A DNA stretch of 20,022 bases from Flavobacteriales bacterium UBA7519. Its GTDB lineage: Bacteria > Bacteroidota > Bacteroidia > Flavobacteriales > Weeksellaceae. Below, in pieces: positions 13,828-20,022 of the stretch. Under the pieces are notes generated by a model that had not been told where the DNA came from, did no database searches, and worked only from the letters and a program-made list of their open reading frames with translations. The position numbers were made by a program, and so were the translations under genes. The stretch is from the NCBI GenBank assembly GCA_002476905.1, contig DLND01000200.1, positions 1-20,022 of the forward strand, read 5' to 3'. The stretch's first letter is position 1. Each line of letters begins with the position of its first letter.

Positions 13828-13858
13828 CAAATTTAGTTCCATATTTGACAAATATCAA
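13828..13858 (-). promoter_or_regulatory. Bacteroidota-type promoter of the radical SAM gene (TTG-N20-TAAATTTG)
   Basis: On the minus strand TTG (13858-13856) is followed after exactly 20 bases by TAAATTTG (13835-13828), a full match to the -33/-7 pattern. The start codon lies 37 bases downstream of the -7 box. Confidence 0.65.
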
Positions 13859-13927
13859 GAATTTTTGATAGATGTTATCAACAGTCTAAAACGATAAATT
13901 AGTATCTTTACCATCATTAAAATTTTA

Positions 13928-13960
13928 ATATGAAATTAAATTGATTTAAAAATTTCATAT
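13928..13960. promoter_or_regulatory. Perfect 10-base inverted repeat ATATGAAATT / AATTTCATAT upstream of HMG-CoA reductase
   Basis: Arms 13928-13937 and 13951-13960 are exact inverse complements separated by 13 bases. The right arm ends 21 bases before the ATG of the reductase gene. It could be an operator or a 5'-leader hairpin; AT-rich chance pairing is also possible. Confidence 0.4.
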
Positions 13961-13981
13961 CAAATTAAATAAATACTCTAT

Positions 13982-15310
13982 ATGAATCATCAACCCGTTG
14001 AAGGCTTTTCCAAATTAACAAAACAAGGAAAAATCGACTGGCTCGTAAATGAATACCTTGAAGGAAACGAAGAATATCAACATATTTTAAATCAATACTG
14101 GAACGATAACTCGGCGTTACAAAAACTTCACGATGAGTTCTCGGAAAACACGATTTCCAATTTTTATATGCCTTACGGCATTGCTCCGAATTTCCTTATT
14201 GACGGAAAACTTCTGGCTCTTCCAATGGCGGTGGAAGAAAGTTCGGTTGTTGCTGCGGCATCCAAAGCTGCAAAATTCTGGTTAGACAAAGGCGGTTTCA
14301 AAACGACTATTATCAACACAGAAAAATTAGGCCACACCCATTTTGTGATGAATGTGGAACCTCATAAACTGCTTCATTTTTTCAATTTCAAATTGAAGAA
14401 AAAATTACTAGAAGCCACGGAAGATATCACTGCCAATATGAGAAAAAGAGGCGGTGGAATCTTGGATATCAAACTGATTGATAAAACTTCGGAACTGGAA
14501 AACTATTTCCAGCTGAAAGCAAGTTTTGACACGGTAGATTCGATGGGAGCTAATTTTATTAATTCTTGTCTGGAGCAGTTTGGAAAAACTTTGAAAGAAG
14601 AAGTTTCGAATGAAGAAAGTTTCTCGCAAGAAGAAAAAAATTCGCTTCAAATCGTGATGAATATCCTTTCTAATTTCACACCGGATTGTATTGTTCGCGC
14701 TGAAGTTTCTTGTAAAATTGAAGATTTGAAAGATGACAGCGGGATTTCTAATGAAGAATTTGCGTGGAAATTCAAACGTGCTGTGACAATTGCGGAAATC
14801 GAACCTTACAGAGCAACGACGCATAACAAAGGAATTATGAATGGTGTGGATGCGGTTGTGATTGCGACAGGTAATGATTTCAGAGCAACGGAAGCTTGCG
14901 CTCACGCTTATGCAGCGAGATACGGGAAATATTCTTCATTGACGCATTGCACCACGGATAATGGGATTTTCAGATTCTGGATTGACTTGCCAATTTCGGT
15001 TGGCGTGGTTGGCGGATTGACAAATCTTCATCCTTTGGTAAAATTCTCTTTGGCACTTCTTGGAAAACCATCTGCTCAGGAATTGATGAGTATTTTGGCA
15101 GTTTCCGGATTGGCTCAAAACTTTGGTGCATTGCGCTCTTTGATCACCACCGGCATTCAGAAAGGTCATATGAAAATGCACCTTTTCAATATCTTGAATC
15201 AGTTTGGTGCTACAGAAGAAGAGAAACAACATTTTGTGACTTACTTCAAAGATAAAACGGTGAGTCATCACGAGGTGATTTCGGAGTTGGAAAAATTGAG
15301 AAACAAATAA
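13982..15310 (+). CDS. Hydroxymethylglutaryl-CoA reductase, class II ('degradative' type)
   Basis: A 442-residue class II HMG-CoA reductase. Motifs: ALPMAVEESSVVAAASKAAKFW (79-100) with the catalytic Glu; DSMGANFIN (186-194); THNKGIMNG with Lys283; ATGNDFRATEACAHAYAARYGKY with Asp299; and QKGHMKMH with the mobile catalytic His396. The spacing matches the Pseudomonas mevalonii enzyme (Lys267, Asp283, His381) with a constant offset of about 15-16. Reaction: HMG-CoA to mevalonate with a nicotinamide cofactor. Although family names say degradative, in flavobacteria that use the mevalonate route this enzyme would serve isoprenoid synthesis; no other mevalonate gene is in the window. It heads an operon with two membrane protein genes; the next start is 4 bases after its stop. 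Confidence 0.94.
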   Translation: MNHQPVEGFSKLTKQGKIDWLVNEYLEGNEEYQHILNQYWNDNSALQKLHDEFSENTISNFYMPYGIAPNFLIDGKLLALPMAVEESSVVAAASKAAKFWLDKGGFKTTIINTEKLGHTHFVMNVEPHKLLHFFNFKLKKKLLEATEDITANMRKRGGGILDIKLIDKTSELENYFQLKASFDTVDSMGANFINSCLEQFGKTLKEEVSNEESFSQEEKNSLQIVMNILSNFTPDCIVRAEVSCKIEDLKDDSGISNEEFAWKFKRAVTIAEIEPYRATTHNKGIMNGVDAVVIATGNDFRATEACAHAYAARYGKYSSLTHCTTDNGIFRFWIDLPISVGVVGGLTNLHPLVKFSLALLGKPSAQELMSILAVSGLAQNFGALRSLITTGIQKGHMKMHLFNILNQFGATEEEKQHFVTYFKDKTVSHHEVISELEKLRNK

Positions 15311-15314
15311 ATTT

Positions 15315-15470
15315 ATGTTTGGAATTGCACTTTCAGCTTTTATGCTGGTTTTTGGAATATTTCTTAAGTTGACAAAAAATCCAGGATTTGCACAGAATAA
15401 AAAATTCGCTTGGATTTTTATTGCCATCGGAACTTTGTCATTAATCTTTAAAATTTTAAACTACAAATGA
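15315..15470 (+). CDS. Small 51-residue membrane protein with two helices
   Basis: Starts 4 bases after the HMG-CoA reductase stop and ends in an ATGA overlap with the next gene (15467-15470), so it is firmly embedded in the operon. The product has helix 1 at about residues 2-18 (MFGIALSAFMLVFGIFL), a short polar basic loop (KLTKNPGFAQNKK) and helix 2 at about 31-47 (FAWIFIAIGTLSLIFKIL). The basic loop predicts both ends facing outward and the loop in the cytoplasm. No family is recognised with certainty. Tight spacing on both sides and a consistent protein-like composition support a real gene. Confidence 0.78.
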   Translation: MFGIALSAFMLVFGIFLKLTKNPGFAQNKKFAWIFIAIGTLSLIFKILNYK

Positions 15471-15856
15471 AAAACTTGACTTTAATCATAGGAGGAATCT
15501 ACGGTTTGTTATCCGTAGTTCTTGGTGCTTTTGGCGCACATGCATTCAAAAAAATATTATCTGTAGAAAGATTGGAAAGTTTTGAAACGGGTGTGAGATA
15601 TCAGATTTATGCCGCATTCTTTTTGTTGATTGTCGGTTATATTTTGAAATTCGAAACCTCATCTGAAAAATGGATTTCGATTTTGATGATTGCCGGTGCA
15701 TTCTTGTTTTCTGTAAGTATTTATTTTCTTAGTTTTCAGGATTATTGGGGCGTTAATTTGAAATTTCTAGGTCCAATCACACCACTTGGAGGATTGTTTA
15801 TGATTATCTCTTGGGGAATGTTGATTTGGTATTTTGCTAAGGCGAAGTTTAATTAA
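15467..15856 (+). CDS. DUF423 family membrane protein
   Basis: A 129-residue protein with four predicted transmembrane helices (about 4-24, 45-61, 70-90, 100-122). It opens with the DUF423 hallmark GGIYGLLSVVLGAFGAHAFKK, followed by FETGVRYQIYAAFFLLIVG and the C-terminal GPITPLGGLFMIISWGMLIW, all conserved in the YwdK/DUF423 family. Its function is unknown. It overlaps the upstream small gene by ATGA, so its translation is probably coupled to it. A palindromic repeat follows the stop. Confidence 0.93.
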   Translation: MKNLTLIIGGIYGLLSVVLGAFGAHAFKKILSVERLESFETGVRYQIYAAFFLLIVGYILKFETSSEKWISILMIAGAFLFSVSIYFLSFQDYWGVNLKFLGPITPLGGLFMIISWGMLIWYFAKAKFN

Positions 15857-15867
15857 ACTGATATTCA

Positions 15868-15976
15868 CCACATAGACACATAGTTTCTGTAAATTTTTAA
15901 GATAAAATAGTTGAATACATATTCTATTTATCCTTTACAAAACAAATATTTCGTTTTTTCTATGTGTATATGTAGT
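15868..15976. repeat. Palindromic repeat, ACCACATAGACACATAG family, copy 4
   Basis: Left end ACCACATAGACACATAG (15868-15884) and right end CTATGTGTATATGTAGT (15960-15976) are inverse complements with few mismatches around a longer 75-base AT-rich centre. It follows the DUF423 stop by 12 bases and ends 24 bases before the next start. Confidence 0.75.
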
Positions 15977-16000
15977 TTACTAATTTTAAATTAAGTCAAA

Positions 16001-16261
16001 ATGTTCTTCCTCTTCGGAATCAAAACCAAACTTATAGGAAAAGAAGAGCGTAAAGTCTTGAGAAATGGCTTTATGGTTAATGCGATTGTTTCCGTTTACA
16101 AGAATTATTTCGAATTGTTTTTCATTCCCATTTTTCCATTCAGTAAAAAGTACAGCATCTATATTCCACATTCGGATGAATATTTCGAGTCAGGATTTGG
16201 ATCAACCAATATGCCAGCGGAATATCTGGAAATCTGCAAAGAAGTTGGGAGAAATTATTAG
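16001..16261 (+). CDS. Small zinc-ribbon-like protein lacking the metal cysteines
   Basis: An 86-residue protein. MFFLFGIKTKLIGKEER at the start and YFELFFIPIFPFSKKYSIYIP (36-56) strongly resemble small zinc-ribbon proteins that open with a FGxxTK strand and contain FFIPIFP before a second CxxC. In this protein there is no cysteine at either expected CxxC site; the only Cys is at position 79. It is probably a diverged member that keeps the hydrophobic core without zinc. No function is known. It is convergent with the TolC gene; the hairpin at 16244-16273 spans its stop codon. Confidence 0.7.
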   Translation: MFFLFGIKTKLIGKEERKVLRNGFMVNAIVSVYKNYFELFFIPIFPFSKKYSIYIPHSDEYFESGFGSTNMPAEYLEICKEVGRNY

Positions 16262-16273
16262 ACTTCTCCCGAC
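16244..16273. terminator. Hairpin shared by two convergent genes
   Basis: GTTGGGAGAA (16244-16253) pairs with TTCTCCCGAC (16264-16273), ten pairs including one G-U, with a 10-base loop; TTTTATC follows on the plus strand. It overlaps the stop codon of the zinc-ribbon-like gene and lies three bases outside the TolC stop. It probably acts as a bidirectional terminator. Confidence 0.65.
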
Positions 16274-16275
16274 TT

Positions 16276-17682
16276 TTATCTTAGAAAATTCTCATTAAAC
16301 CATTTTAGTTTGTTGTAGCTTTTCAGGAATTTGGCTTTTAGATCGATGTTTTTTTCTCTTGCATCCAGTAATTTATTTTCTCTGGAGTTGATTAAAAATA
16401 GTGAACTTTCCCCATTGCCGAATCTCGTTTCTTCCGCATTCAGAAGTCTTTGATAATTGTTAAGATTTTTTGCTGAAATATCAATCTGACTGAAATAATT
16501 AGTCACTTCGTATTTATAGGTTTCTATTTTAGTATTGATTTCTCTTAATTTCAGTTGCGAATCCTGCTGGTTTTGAGAAATTTTCAGTTTCGCTATTTCG
16601 TAATCTGCTCTTGCCTGTCTTTGAAATATGGGAATCTCGAGCTTCAGTCCATATTGGAAATTATTATCAAACAAAGGAAGAAAATCAGATTTGTAATTTT
16701 CTTTGTTAAAAAAATTATAGGTAAAATCAATCTTTGGAAGGAAACTTTGCCATTTGAGCCTTCTTTCACTTTCGAGAATATTTTGCTTCTGAAGATAATA
16801 TTCCAATGAAGCGTGATTCTGAAGCAGTTTCGATTCTAAATTCTGCAACAGAAATTCATAATCAGAATATCCGGAATGTTCATCGAGACTTGAAGATGGA
16901 AAAATAAGCTGAGCAATTTCGTACAAGTCTTGTTTATCTTTCCAGAGAAACATTTGCAATTCTTGTGTACTTTTTACAAAATTAAGATAAGCATTTCTTT
17001 CCTGAAGCTCAAAACTCTGCAATTGTGAAGCAGCTTCCACTGTATCAATTGCCGGTCTTTCTCCAAACTCGTAAGTCTTTTTGGTAAGTTCGAGCCTTTT
17101 TCTGTTGATCTCTACCGCAGATTTCTGAAGTTTGTAGATCTCATAATTTTTTACCCAATCCCAATATGTATTTTCAGCATCCAAAAGAAGTTCATTGGTG
17201 AGAACGATTTGTTCGGCTTCCGTCATTTTCAGTCCGAATTTTGCCTGATCGAGCATTGCTCGTCTTTTATCGTACAGAAGATTTTTCGCCAAAGGAATTG
17301 TAACACCAAACTGATACAGACCTCCTTTTGTTTCGCTGTTGTTTAGTTTCTCACCATCCAGATAATTGTAACTTCCAGTAATATCGATTCCGTACCAAGT
17401 GGGAATTCCGAGTTCTACATTTTTCTGTTCGTAATATTTTGTTCCGTCAATATTTTTTTCTCCGAGTTTTCCTGCGAGAACAGGATCAAAATTTCCTCTG
17501 GCTTTGGTAATTTCGGCATTGGCAATTTTATTCTGAAGCTGATACTTTAAAGCCAGCGGATGATAATTTTTTACAATATTCAGAAATTCCTGATGCGAAA
17601 GTTTCAGAGAATCCTGCGCAAAAGAAAACTGAACACTAAACAGAATGAGAAGCGCTGAAAATTTAATTTTTAGACTTTTCAT
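16276..17682 (-). CDS. TolC family outer membrane efflux/secretion channel
   Basis: A 468-residue protein with a signal peptide (1-22, ending SFAQ). The rest has the two-fold helical TolC pattern: LSHQEFLNIVKNYHPLALKYQLQNKIANAEITKARGNFDPVL (first helix pair), a beta segment GIDITGSYNYLDG, long amphipathic helices (about 150-230 and 280-320), then WQSFLPKIDFTYNFFNKENYK and the second repeat LKLEIPIFQRQARADYEIAKLK to the end. It provides the outer membrane duct for the ABC-HlyD pair just upstream. Its start lies 20 bases inside the end of the HlyD gene, so the two are translationally linked. It is the last gene of the operon. Confidence 0.93.
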   Translation of the reverse strand: MKSLKIKFSALLILFSVQFSFAQDSLKLSHQEFLNIVKNYHPLALKYQLQNKIANAEITKARGNFDPVLAGKLGEKNIDGTKYYEQKNVELGIPTWYGIDITGSYNYLDGEKLNNSETKGGLYQFGVTIPLAKNLLYDKRRAMLDQAKFGLKMTEAEQIVLTNELLLDAENTYWDWVKNYEIYKLQKSAVEINRKRLELTKKTYEFGERPAIDTVEAASQLQSFELQERNAYLNFVKSTQELQMFLWKDKQDLYEIAQLIFPSSSLDEHSGYSDYEFLLQNLESKLLQNHASLEYYLQKQNILESERRLKWQSFLPKIDFTYNFFNKENYKSDFLPLFDNNFQYGLKLEIPIFQRQARADYEIAKLKISQNQQDSQLKLREINTKIETYKYEVTNYFSQIDISAKNLNNYQRLLNAEETRFGNGESSLFLINSRENKLLDAREKNIDLKAKFLKSYNKLKWFNENFLR

Positions 17683-18979
17683 CTTTCGCAGATTTTTCGG
17701 TTTTTACTTCATAATAATCCGGCGGGAATCCGTTGATGTTTCGCCACAATTCGTACCAGATCGGAACGTCATTAAGAATCGCAATTCCCTGAACTCCGGT
17801 TCCCATTTTGATTTTCGGAGGCCATTGTTTTTCGTTTTTATCCTGAATCACCAATGCTTTGAACATTCCGTTTGCGCTGATGTTATTTTCTATCGCAATC
17901 ACTTTTCCTGCAAAAGTTCCGTAGCTGGAATTCGGCCAACCTGAAAAAACAATCGCCGGAAAACCATCGAAAATACACATTACTCGTTGTCCTTCTTTTA
18001 CTAAAGGTAAATCGACAGGTTTAATGTAAATTTCAACTGCATAATCTACTTTATCGGGAACGATGGTTGCAATACTTTCACCGTCTTTCAGGATTTCCCC
18101 GATTCCGGCTTTGTTGATCTGCACCACCTGTCCGTCCTGCGAAGCGATTACGAAATACAAACCTTGTCTGGCTCGGTAGTTGGCAACCTGATTTTCAAGT
18201 TTGGCAATATCACCACCGCTTCCCTCGATCTGTCCCATACTTTGGAAACGGTCGCCTTCGGTTTTGCTCAGTTTTTCATTGTAATCCTGAATGGTAGCAT
18301 TTTGTTCGATGCTTACATTCACAATTTCCTGTCGGGTTTGCGCCAGTTTATTTTCTGTGGCAGTTTTCTTAGCTAAAGCATTTTGATAAGAAACACTTCT
18401 CTGCTGAAACTGAGTAAGCGAAACCAAACCTTCATCATACATTTTCTTCTGTCTTTCGTATTGGTCAGAGGTCATTTTCAATTCATTGTTTACTGCTACC
18501 AGCTCTGCCTCCTCTCCCGCCAGTTTATTATTGAGCTGACTGATTTTCACTTTAAGCTGACTCAACTTCAAATCTCTTGCAGAATTTAAAGCCTGTAATT
18601 GACTATTGGTGGTTCCAACTTTGGCCTCGTAATATTTCTGCAAACCTTTTTTCGCATCTACTTGTTGCTCAGTTCGTTTTACCAAAAGCGGATCCAGATA
18701 ATCTTCCTTAACTTCAGAAAGTTGAAGAAGTGTATCGCCTTTTTTTACATAATCACCGTTTTTCACATACCATTTGATGATTTTTCCTGGTATTGGAGAA
18801 TTCAGTTGTTGTGGTCGCTGTTCCTGATAAAGTGTACTTACATTTCCCTGTACTTTTATATTCTGCGTCCACGGTAAAAATAGCACGATAATACCTCCAA
18901 GAAAGATAAAAAGAAACCACCTTTTCACTCTTGATTTTTTATGAATATGATATATTTGATTGACTGATTGCAGTTCCAT
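17663..18979 (-). CDS. HlyD family periplasmic adaptor (membrane fusion protein)
   Basis: A 438-residue protein with a short basic cytoplasmic start (1-20), one membrane helix (21-37, FLFIFLGGIIVLFLPW) and a large periplasmic part. The first lipoyl half NSPIPGKIIKWYVKNGDYVKKGDTLLQLSE (60-89) is followed by a long coiled coil (about 100-260, rich in Lys, Gln and Leu). The second lipoyl half is SQDGQVVQINKAGIGEILKDGESIATIVP, with the C-terminal barrel VEIYIKPVDLPLVKEGQRV after it. It links the inner membrane ABC subunit to TolC. It starts 4 bases after the ABC gene stop and overlaps the TolC gene by 20 bases. Confidence 0.93.
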   Translation of the reverse strand: MELQSVNQIYHIHKKSRVKRWFLFIFLGGIIVLFLPWTQNIKVQGNVSTLYQEQRPQQLNSPIPGKIIKWYVKNGDYVKKGDTLLQLSEVKEDYLDPLLVKRTEQQVDAKKGLQKYYEAKVGTTNSQLQALNSARDLKLSQLKVKISQLNNKLAGEEAELVAVNNELKMTSDQYERQKKMYDEGLVSLTQFQQRSVSYQNALAKKTATENKLAQTRQEIVNVSIEQNATIQDYNEKLSKTEGDRFQSMGQIEGSGGDIAKLENQVANYRARQGLYFVIASQDGQVVQINKAGIGEILKDGESIATIVPDKVDYAVEIYIKPVDLPLVKEGQRVMCIFDGFPAIVFSGWPNSSYGTFAGKVIAIENNISANGMFKALVIQDKNEKQWPPKIKMGTGVQGIAILNDVPIWYELWRNINGFPPDYYEVKTEKSAKDEKSKN

Positions 18980-18983
18980 TTTC

Positions 18984-20022
18984 TTAATTTTTATTGAATA
19001 AAATTTTCACTGTTCCTTCTTCAATGTGAAGATGCTGATCTGCTATTTCTATTATTGACGGATCTTCCGAAACAATGATAACGGTAGTATTTTCTTTAAG
19101 ATGAGAAAGATGCTCTCTCATTTTTACTTTAAATGCATCATTCATTCCGTCCAAAGGATCTTCCAGAATCAGCAATCTTCTTTCGCCCACTAAAGCCCTC
19201 AGCAGCAAAATTTTCTTTTTAGAACTAAAAGAAATCTCTGTATCGGTTTCGCTGATGTTGGTAAAGAAACCGTTGCTAAACTGACTTGAAAAATCTTCTA
19301 TTCCAATTTGCTCTGAAGTTTCGAGAATTTGCTCTGCAGAAATATGGGTTTGTCCCAGAACTATATTTTCATAGACCGTTCCCTTAATGATGGTCATATC
19401 TTCCAGGAACATTCCGATCTGGTTTCGGAGCGATATTTTATCCACATTTATCAACGGAATTTTATCGATCAAAATACGTCCGGAAGATGGTTCATAAAAA
19501 CTGGTCATCATATTGAGAAGCAGAGATTTGCCAGCACCGAGCGATCCGGTGATGACGTTGAGGGAATTTTCTGCGATTTTAAAATTGACATTTTCTAAAA
19601 TCATCTGATAATCATTGAATGCAAAATTGACTTCTTTAAATTCAATTTCAAAACCGCTATTCTGATTTTCCAAAGTAATGGCTCCCAAATCTTCCTCCGG
19701 CAAGTCGGTTACTTTGTTCAACTTCGCTAAGGCTGCGATGACATCATAATAACTTTCTAAACTTATAATCAGCTTTTCCACCGCTGCCATAATCGTCAAC
19801 ACTACGATTTCTGTTGCGATAAAAGCACCGATATTCAACTGTTGGTTTACCAAAAGATAGGTTCCGATAACAAGCATTACCAAAGTAATAATGACCTTGA
19901 ACGCAACAATAGTTTTGTACTGAATCACAAGCACTCGAAAATGTGAAGTTCTTTCGTTAAGATATTTAACGACTCTCTTGTCAGTTTCAGCAACGTGAAT
20001 TTCGGTTTTAGAATTTAGCTTA
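18984..20022 (-). CDS. ABC exporter subunit with degenerate ATPase domain, 5' end outside window
   Basis: The frame stays open to the right edge, giving 346 residues of the C-terminal part: the end of a transmembrane domain with two helices, then an ATP-binding domain of the exporter (ABCB/HlyB) type. Walker A is intact (GSLGAGKS, 19547-19524). The other motifs deviate: Q-loop Gln is Glu (GMFLED for GxVxQD), LSGGQ is ISFSS, Walker B plus catalytic Glu read LLILED instead of LLILDE, and the switch His is Glu (IIVSEDPS for IIIAHRLS). The GTVYENI segment after the Q-loop confirms the exporter class. It is therefore likely an ATP-binding but weakly or non-hydrolysing subunit that may pair with another ABC protein. 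It is first of three genes, followed by HlyD and TolC. Whether a peptidase domain exists at the N-terminus is not visible. Confidence 0.88.
   Translation of the reverse strand, partial: KLNSKTEIHVAETDKRVVKYLNERTSHFRVLVIQYKTIVAFKVIITLVMLVIGTYLLVNQQLNIGAFIATEIVVLTIMAAVEKLIISLESYYDVIAALAKLNKVTDLPEEDLGAITLENQNSGFEIEFKEVNFAFNDYQMILENVNFKIAENSLNVITGSLGAGKSLLLNMMTSFYEPSSGRILIDKIPLINVDKISLRNQIGMFLEDMTIIKGTVYENIVLGQTHISAEQILETSEQIGIEDFSSQFSNGFFTNISETDTEISFSSKKKILLLRALVGERRLLILEDPLDGMNDAFKVKMREHLSHLKENTTVIIVSEDPSIIEIADQHLHIEEGTVKILFNKN

Noticed and set aside
14408..15427. Two minus-strand open frames (165 and 163 codons) opposite the HMG-CoA reductase
   Set aside because: They are rich in Phe, Arg, His and Cys as expected from the reverse of a coding strand, and the plus-strand gene has all catalytic motifs.
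1..20022. CRISPR array, tRNA or rRNA
   Set aside because: No regularly spaced direct repeats, no cloverleaf-like sequence and no conserved rRNA segments were noticed; the repeats present are dispersed palindromes.

Overview
The window looks like chromosome of a low-GC member of the Bacteroidota, most likely a flavobacterium of the Chryseobacterium/Epilithonimonas (Weeksellaceae) type. This is inferred from four things: a GLPGLI-family secreted protein, signal peptides ending in the typical -AQ, a class II HMG-CoA reductase, and Bacteroidota-style -7 promoter boxes (TAnnTTTG) in place of sigma70 boxes. No rRNA, tRNA, CRISPR array, transposase or prophage gene was seen.

Layout, left to right. 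(1) 1-4131, mostly + strand: the C-terminal part of an M3 (Dcp/oligopeptidase-type) metallopeptidase, a YchJ/SEC-C protein, a small VF530-type DNA-binding protein on the minus strand, then a secreted SGNH/GDSL esterase whose stop codon overlaps the start of a YfiT/DinB-type thiol transferase. (2) 4193-9365: a GLPGLI secreted protein (minus) divergent from a stand-alone histidine ammonia-lyase (plus), a GNAT acetyltransferase, a secreted carboxypeptidase-regulatory-domain protein (minus) and a YgiD-type extradiol dioxygenase (minus). (3) 9366-10542: a repeat-rich stretch around a YceI gene that has its own terminator and a -7 promoter box. (4) 10543-13790, minus strand: the two-gene rSAM/DUF4130 DNA modification/repair system (TIGR03916 plus TIGR03915). 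Its two halves are separated by a ParD/ParE toxin-antitoxin operon with a third, unknown gene. (5) 13982-15856, plus: an operon of HMG-CoA reductase, a 51-residue two-helix membrane protein and a DUF423 membrane protein. Next is a small relative of zinc-ribbon proteins that has lost all its cysteines (16001-16261). (6) 16276-20022, minus: a type I secretion/efflux operon in transcription order ABC transporter, HlyD adaptor, TolC channel. The ABC subunit runs off the window and its ATPase domain is degenerate at almost every catalytic motif except Walker A.

The intergenic DNA is rich in short palindromic repeats. Four copies of one family (core ACCACAwAr.CACAwAr, with its inverse at the far end) lie between genes. 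There are also TTTCTCGC.GATT elements, a TGTCATTTCGAG/CTCGGAATGACA element and two GC-rich blocks flanking the YceI gene. Several sit where a bidirectional terminator would be expected.

The two points most worth following are the split rSAM/DUF4130 pair, whose radical SAM protein carries a helix-hairpin-helix and ends in a sliding-clamp-like QLTLF peptide, and the degenerate ABC exporter subunit.
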